From Thioalkalivibrio denitrificans (GTDB taxonomy: Bacteria; Pseudomonadota; Gammaproteobacteria; Ectothiorhodospirales; Ectothiorhodospiraceae): a stretch of DNA of 34,464 bases. Shown here piece by piece: positions 31,970 to 34,464 of this stretch; position 1 is the first letter of the stretch; every line of letters begins with the position of its first letter. Under the pieces are notes generated by a model that saw only the letters and a program-made list of their open reading frames with translations, made no database searches and was not told where the DNA came from. The stretch covers positions 1 through 34,464 of the forward strand of contig NZ_MVBK01000019.1 in assembly GCF_002000365.1 (NCBI RefSeq), in the 5' to 3' direction. A program made the position numbers and the translations under genes.

Positions 31970-32449
31970 CACTGACGGCAAAAAAGGGGACGGAGGGATT
32001 TATTCCGTGGTCAAGAGTTAATCCCCGCTTTCTTGCGCTTTCTTGGGCCCGGCCCACCGCCCCCCATTTGGGAGGTGTGTCGGGTTTCAGAATCCGGAAC
32101 ACTCTCCCTGTGGCTGCCGGGCTCAGGTTCGCCACGCACACGGATCAGGGCATGACGTGCAGTCGCCGCCTGCATGATCCGCCACTCGCCCAGAGCGCGT
32201 GGAGTACCGTCATGAATCGACAAACCAAGACGATGAATGGTCCGGCTTGGACCACGAACGGTCAATGCAGTAATCGAACAATATAACTAACAAAGCACCA
32301 CCAACCAGACGAGATTTCTCCTGGACTGTTGCAAGCGGGTTGTCCCTAGCAGCTGGGAGCTGCAGCTGGGAGCTAATGATGCGATTCCTCCACACTCGCA
32401 TGCATTCCGAGGTGTTTTGAAGTGAAGCGGCATAACCGGGGAGAGTGCG
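31970..32449. other. Intergenic region without a recognisable gene
   Basis: No gene is convincing in these 480 bases. Short frames exist on both strands but lack ribosome sites and family features. It begins with AAAAAAGGGGACGGAGGGAT, which resembles a motif I have seen near REP/RAYT-type transposase remnants, and carries a 13-bp tandem duplication at 32349-32374. It is locally less G+C-rich around 32200-32330, which may mean foreign or degraded DNA. Confidence 0.5.
32349..32374. repeat. 13-bp tandem duplication
   Basis: GCAGCTGGGAGCT occurs twice in direct tandem (32349-32361 and 32362-32374). It may be a simple slippage product. Confidence 0.6.
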
Positions 32450-33025
32450 ATGGCGGCAAAGAAAATCGGCGAGGGCAAGGCGGCCCAGTTCACCTACGAG
32501 GTTTACGAACTCAGTGGCGAGGTCCAGAGCGAGACCACGCGCAGCGAGACCGAGGTCACCGGACAGATCCATGGCGGGGGTGGCCCCTATTCGTATGTGC
32601 AAGGGCGAATCAAGTCCAAGACCACCCGCTACCAGACGATCATGCTGCGCGAGGACGACGGGACGGAGCACGCGATCGAGCTGGTGAACATGGTCCTGCC
32701 GTGCACCGCAGGCCAGCGCGTCACGCTGTGGCGGCTCGGCGGGGGAGTCTGGTTCCGGGGCGTCAACCGTAACACGCAACAGACAGTCGCGCGCTCCGAT
32801 CTGGGGAAAGTGTTGTTCGCCTGGATCCCGGCCATACTGGCAGGAATCGGCACTTTTCTCGTGCTCCTGACCATGAACACGGCAGACGACACCATTGACT
32901 GGCTCGGGTTCACGGTATTTATGGCGGTCGGCGGCTACGGGGTTGGCTGGGTCGTCGGAACCGTCATGGGCTCCAAGCGCAAGTCCGCGATCCATGCGGT
33001 GGCGGCGCAGCGCGACGGCGGGTAG
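32450..33025 (+). CDS. Two-helix membrane protein of unknown function
   Basis: A 191-aa protein not assigned to a family. The N-terminal 115 residues are polar and beta-like (FTYEVYELSGEVQSETTRSE; GRIKSKTTRYQTIMLREDDG), probably a small cytoplasmic domain. Two membrane helices follow (about 121-141 and 151-173), then a short basic tail. GGGGAGA about 5-6 nt before ATG 32450 is a good ribosome site. The neighbours are repeats and a broken gene, so nothing in the context points to a role. Confidence 0.72.
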   Translation: MAAKKIGEGKAAQFTYEVYELSGEVQSETTRSETEVTGQIHGGGGPYSYVQGRIKSKTTRYQTIMLREDDGTEHAIELVNMVLPCTAGQRVTLWRLGGGVWFRGVNRNTQQTVARSDLGKVLFAWIPAILAGIGTFLVLLTMNTADDTIDWLGFTVFMAVGGYGVGWVVGTVMGSKRKSAIHAVAAQRDGG

Positions 33026-33095
33026 CGGGGGCCAGCCATCCGGCCGGGGTACAATGGCGGCACTACAAGCAAGAGAGAGCCGGAGAAGTGTCGTC

Positions 33096-33314
33096 ATGCG
33101 CCAGCGCCAGGATCCCGAGGGGCTTCGCCTGCCCGTCAAGCTCGATTCCACCAGCAACGGCGAGTTCGAGCCGGTGCCGCTGAATGATGGCTGTCCTCTT
33201 GTTCCCTTCGCGGCTTTGCGAGAGAAATGCTTTTTCTTCGTGTCCTTCGTGAGCTTCGTGGTCAATATCACCGCCCCCGCAGACGGTTCAGGTGCGGCAT
33301 CAGGGGGTCGATGA
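33096..33314 (+). pseudogene. Truncated gene: intact start, cut off at the CACGAAG repeat
   Basis: From ATG 33096 (GGAGAAG about 8 nt upstream) the frame reads a protein-like start, MRQRQDPEGLRLPVKLDST then SNGEFEPVPL, of about 29 residues. It then runs into the dispersed repeat, which it translates as FFFVSFVSFVV-type nonsense, and continues antisense into the end of dsrS before stopping at 33314. The real coding part therefore ends around 33190-33205. The N-terminus reminds me of uncharacterised amidohydrolase-like proteins, but this cannot be confirmed from 29 residues. It is best read as the 5' remnant of a gene whose body was lost by deletion or rearrangement at the repeat. Confidence 0.55.
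33206..33262 (-). repeat. Dispersed CACGAAG repeat, inverted copy
   Basis: The reverse complement of these 57 bases matches 31787-31843 at 55 positions. It begins 5 bases past the dsrS stop and interrupts the gene fragment from 33096. Confidence 0.88.
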
Positions 33315-34401
33315 CAGGCTCGATGCTCTGGCGCAGGGCGGGGCCGACGGAGTCTGACAGGCCGAAGATGGGGGCGATGAGCTGCTCGCCCACGCAGGCG
33401 CAGACCCGCAGGCTCTCCAGCAGCGGCAGGTCCTCTTCCGGCAACCGCGCCTTGAGTGCCGCCAGTTCGCGGCACAGGCGCGCATCGTTCACGCAGTCCT
33501 CGGGCTGGGCGCAGTATTGAAGCAGCGGCGTCATGTCGCGGTAGCGGACATCGGGCGGTTTGATGGGGGCAAAATAGGCCTCGATGGCCTCGAAGAGCTG
33601 AATCACCACGCCCTGGTCGGCGCATCGCCTGAACACCCCTTCCACGGTCTCCAGCCAGGCCTGCCCCGGCGCAGCCAGCACGCGCGCCAGCAGACGGGCG
33701 TGTTCATTGCCGGTCGCCGCCAGTTCGCCGAGAACAGGCTCCAGCGCCGCGAAGCGCGGGTGGGGCACCGCCTCCACGGGCAAGTCATCGGGCAGAGTCT
33801 TGAGAAAGCCCACCCGGTAGGCGGGCTTGCGCTGGCCACGGGCCCAGAGCTGAGTGCGGGTGGCATCGTCCACGAGTCCCGGTTGCAGCACCAGGCGAAC
33901 GGACTCCACCACCCTCTGGGTGTCCTCCTCGTAGGGTAGAAACTCCACCAGGAAGTCCGCCAGCACCTTGCCCATCTCGCCCCTTGCCACCTGTTCCCGG
34001 GCGAGCATGGCGCGCGCATGGTCCGGGGACTGGTCCACCCACCAGGCATGGCGGGCGATCTCGTCGGTCAGCCCCTCGGCGTGCACCACGGCGGCCACTG
34101 CTTCGGGCTCACCCAGACGCAGCAGCTTCGTGAGACTCTCGGCGCGCGCATGCCCCATGCGCGTCCAGCGGTGCATGAAGCGCGGATAGCCGTGGGGCGA
34201 ACCCAGCACGTGGTTGGAGATCATCTCGCGCACCTGACGCAGGTACTTCTCCTCGGCGCAGTTGGGGTTGAGCGGCACCTTCGCCTCGCCCCTCGGGGTC
34301 AGTCCCGTGACCAGCCGCTTGCCCTCGTCGATGCGCAGCGCGAACAGCTCCTGGTTGAGGAGCACGTTCAGGCGCAGGGCGTCTTCGGGGCTCAGGTTCA
34401 T
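33268..34401 (-). CDS. dsrS: Sulfur-oxidation accessory protein, DsrS-like
   Basis: A 377-aa soluble protein without membrane segments or a signal peptide. The N-terminal block MNLSPEDALRLNVLL, the segments RIDEGKRLVTGLTPRGEAKV and PLNPNCAEEKYLRQV, and VLGSPHGYPRFMHRWTRMGHAR match what I recall of DsrS, the cytoplasmic protein at the end of the dsr (reverse dissimilatory sulfite reductase) cluster of purple sulfur bacteria. Its precise function is not settled; it affects sulfur-globule oxidation. Start: ATG 34401 has AAGG 9 nt upstream; ATG 34407 and TTG 34425 in the same frame are alternatives. The rest of a dsr cluster, if adjacent, would lie beyond the right edge. Family recall is from memory, hence moderate certainty. 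Confidence 0.75.
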   Translation of the reverse strand: MNLSPEDALRLNVLLNQELFALRIDEGKRLVTGLTPRGEAKVPLNPNCAEEKYLRQVREMISNHVLGSPHGYPRFMHRWTRMGHARAESLTKLLRLGEPEAVAAVVHAEGLTDEIARHAWWVDQSPDHARAMLAREQVARGEMGKVLADFLVEFLPYEEDTQRVVESVRLVLQPGLVDDATRTQLWARGQRKPAYRVGFLKTLPDDLPVEAVPHPRFAALEPVLGELAATGNEHARLLARVLAAPGQAWLETVEGVFRRCADQGVVIQLFEAIEAYFAPIKPPDVRYRDMTPLLQYCAQPEDCVNDARLCRELAALKARLPEEDLPLLESLRVCACVGEQLIAPIFGLSDSVGPALRQSIEPVIDPLMPHLNRLRGR

Positions 34402-34420
34402 TTTCATGAACCTTCGCAGT

Positions 34421-34448
34421 GACAAGAGACAAGAGGCAAGAGAGAAGG
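34421..34448. repeat. 7-bp tandem repeat upstream of dsrS
   Basis: GACAAGA occurs twice, followed by GGCAAGA and GAGAAGG: four 7-bp units, the last two diverged, 20-47 bp upstream of the dsrS start. Short tandem repeats in this place could shift promoter spacing if copy number varies. Confidence 0.5.
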
Positions 34449-34464
34449 GAAACCACCCTCACCC

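Noticed and set aside
31956-32265. Small minus-strand frames in the gap after the REP doublet
   Set aside because: No ribosome site, no recognisable protein, and they read through repeat sequence.
32210-33625. 471-codon minus-strand frame spanning repeats, the 2-TM protein gene and dsrS
   Set aside because: It translates the CACGAAG repeat (TTKLTKDTKKK) and antisense DNA of two better genes; it has no start signal or family features.

Overview
The window is GC-rich (about two thirds G+C), densely coded DNA that fits a sulfur-oxidising gammaproteobacterium, probably an Ectothiorhodospiraceae/Thioalkalivibrio-like or purple-sulfur-type organism. That placement is inference. It rests on a DsrS-like gene at the right end, a DsrC/TusE-family gene at the left end, a persulfide-dioxygenase/rhodanese fusion and the overall gene style. 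I recognise 30 intact genes and one broken one.

Layout. 55-420 is a DsrC-like gene that keeps only one of the two functional cysteines. 751-7700 is a five-gene Dpp/Opp-type ABC importer operon. It ends at an 81-nt perfect inverted repeat shared with the convergent TRAP operon at 7866-11225 (small 2-TM protein, Tat-exported DctP, DctQ, DctM). 11500-12897 is the MBL-fold/rhodanese enzyme, with a 31-bp imperfect palindrome over its probable -10 element. 12899-17357, on the minus strand, is a carbohydrate-type (CUT1) ABC importer carrying two REP doublets, one inside the 3' end of the binding-protein gene. 17758-20362 holds an exported unknown protein, a small cytochrome c, a TVP38/TMEM64 membrane protein and a universal stress protein.

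20776-28910 is a tightly packed five-gene signalling operon: CHASE-PAS histidine kinase, Rcp1-like receiver, REC-PAS-PAS-degenerate GGDEF-EAL protein, NarX-type multi-PAS kinase and NarL-type regulator. Packing suggests that one stimulus set feeds both c-di-GMP turnover and transcription. 29047-31689 carries an Asp/Glu racemase, an OsmC protein with a methyltransferase, and a YbeL-type zinc-ribbon protein. 31690-34401 is a repeat-rich stretch with a 2-TM unknown protein, a gene fragment cut off at a repeat, and dsrS.

Repeats are a theme. There are three GTAG-headed REP doublets and a family of 9-nt-periodic nnCACGAAG repeats, including two 57-bp copies in inverted orientation 1.36 kb apart. 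Two 81-nt inverted repeats of different sequence share the same 29/23/29 geometry. No rRNA, complete tRNA, CRISPR array or transposase gene was seen.
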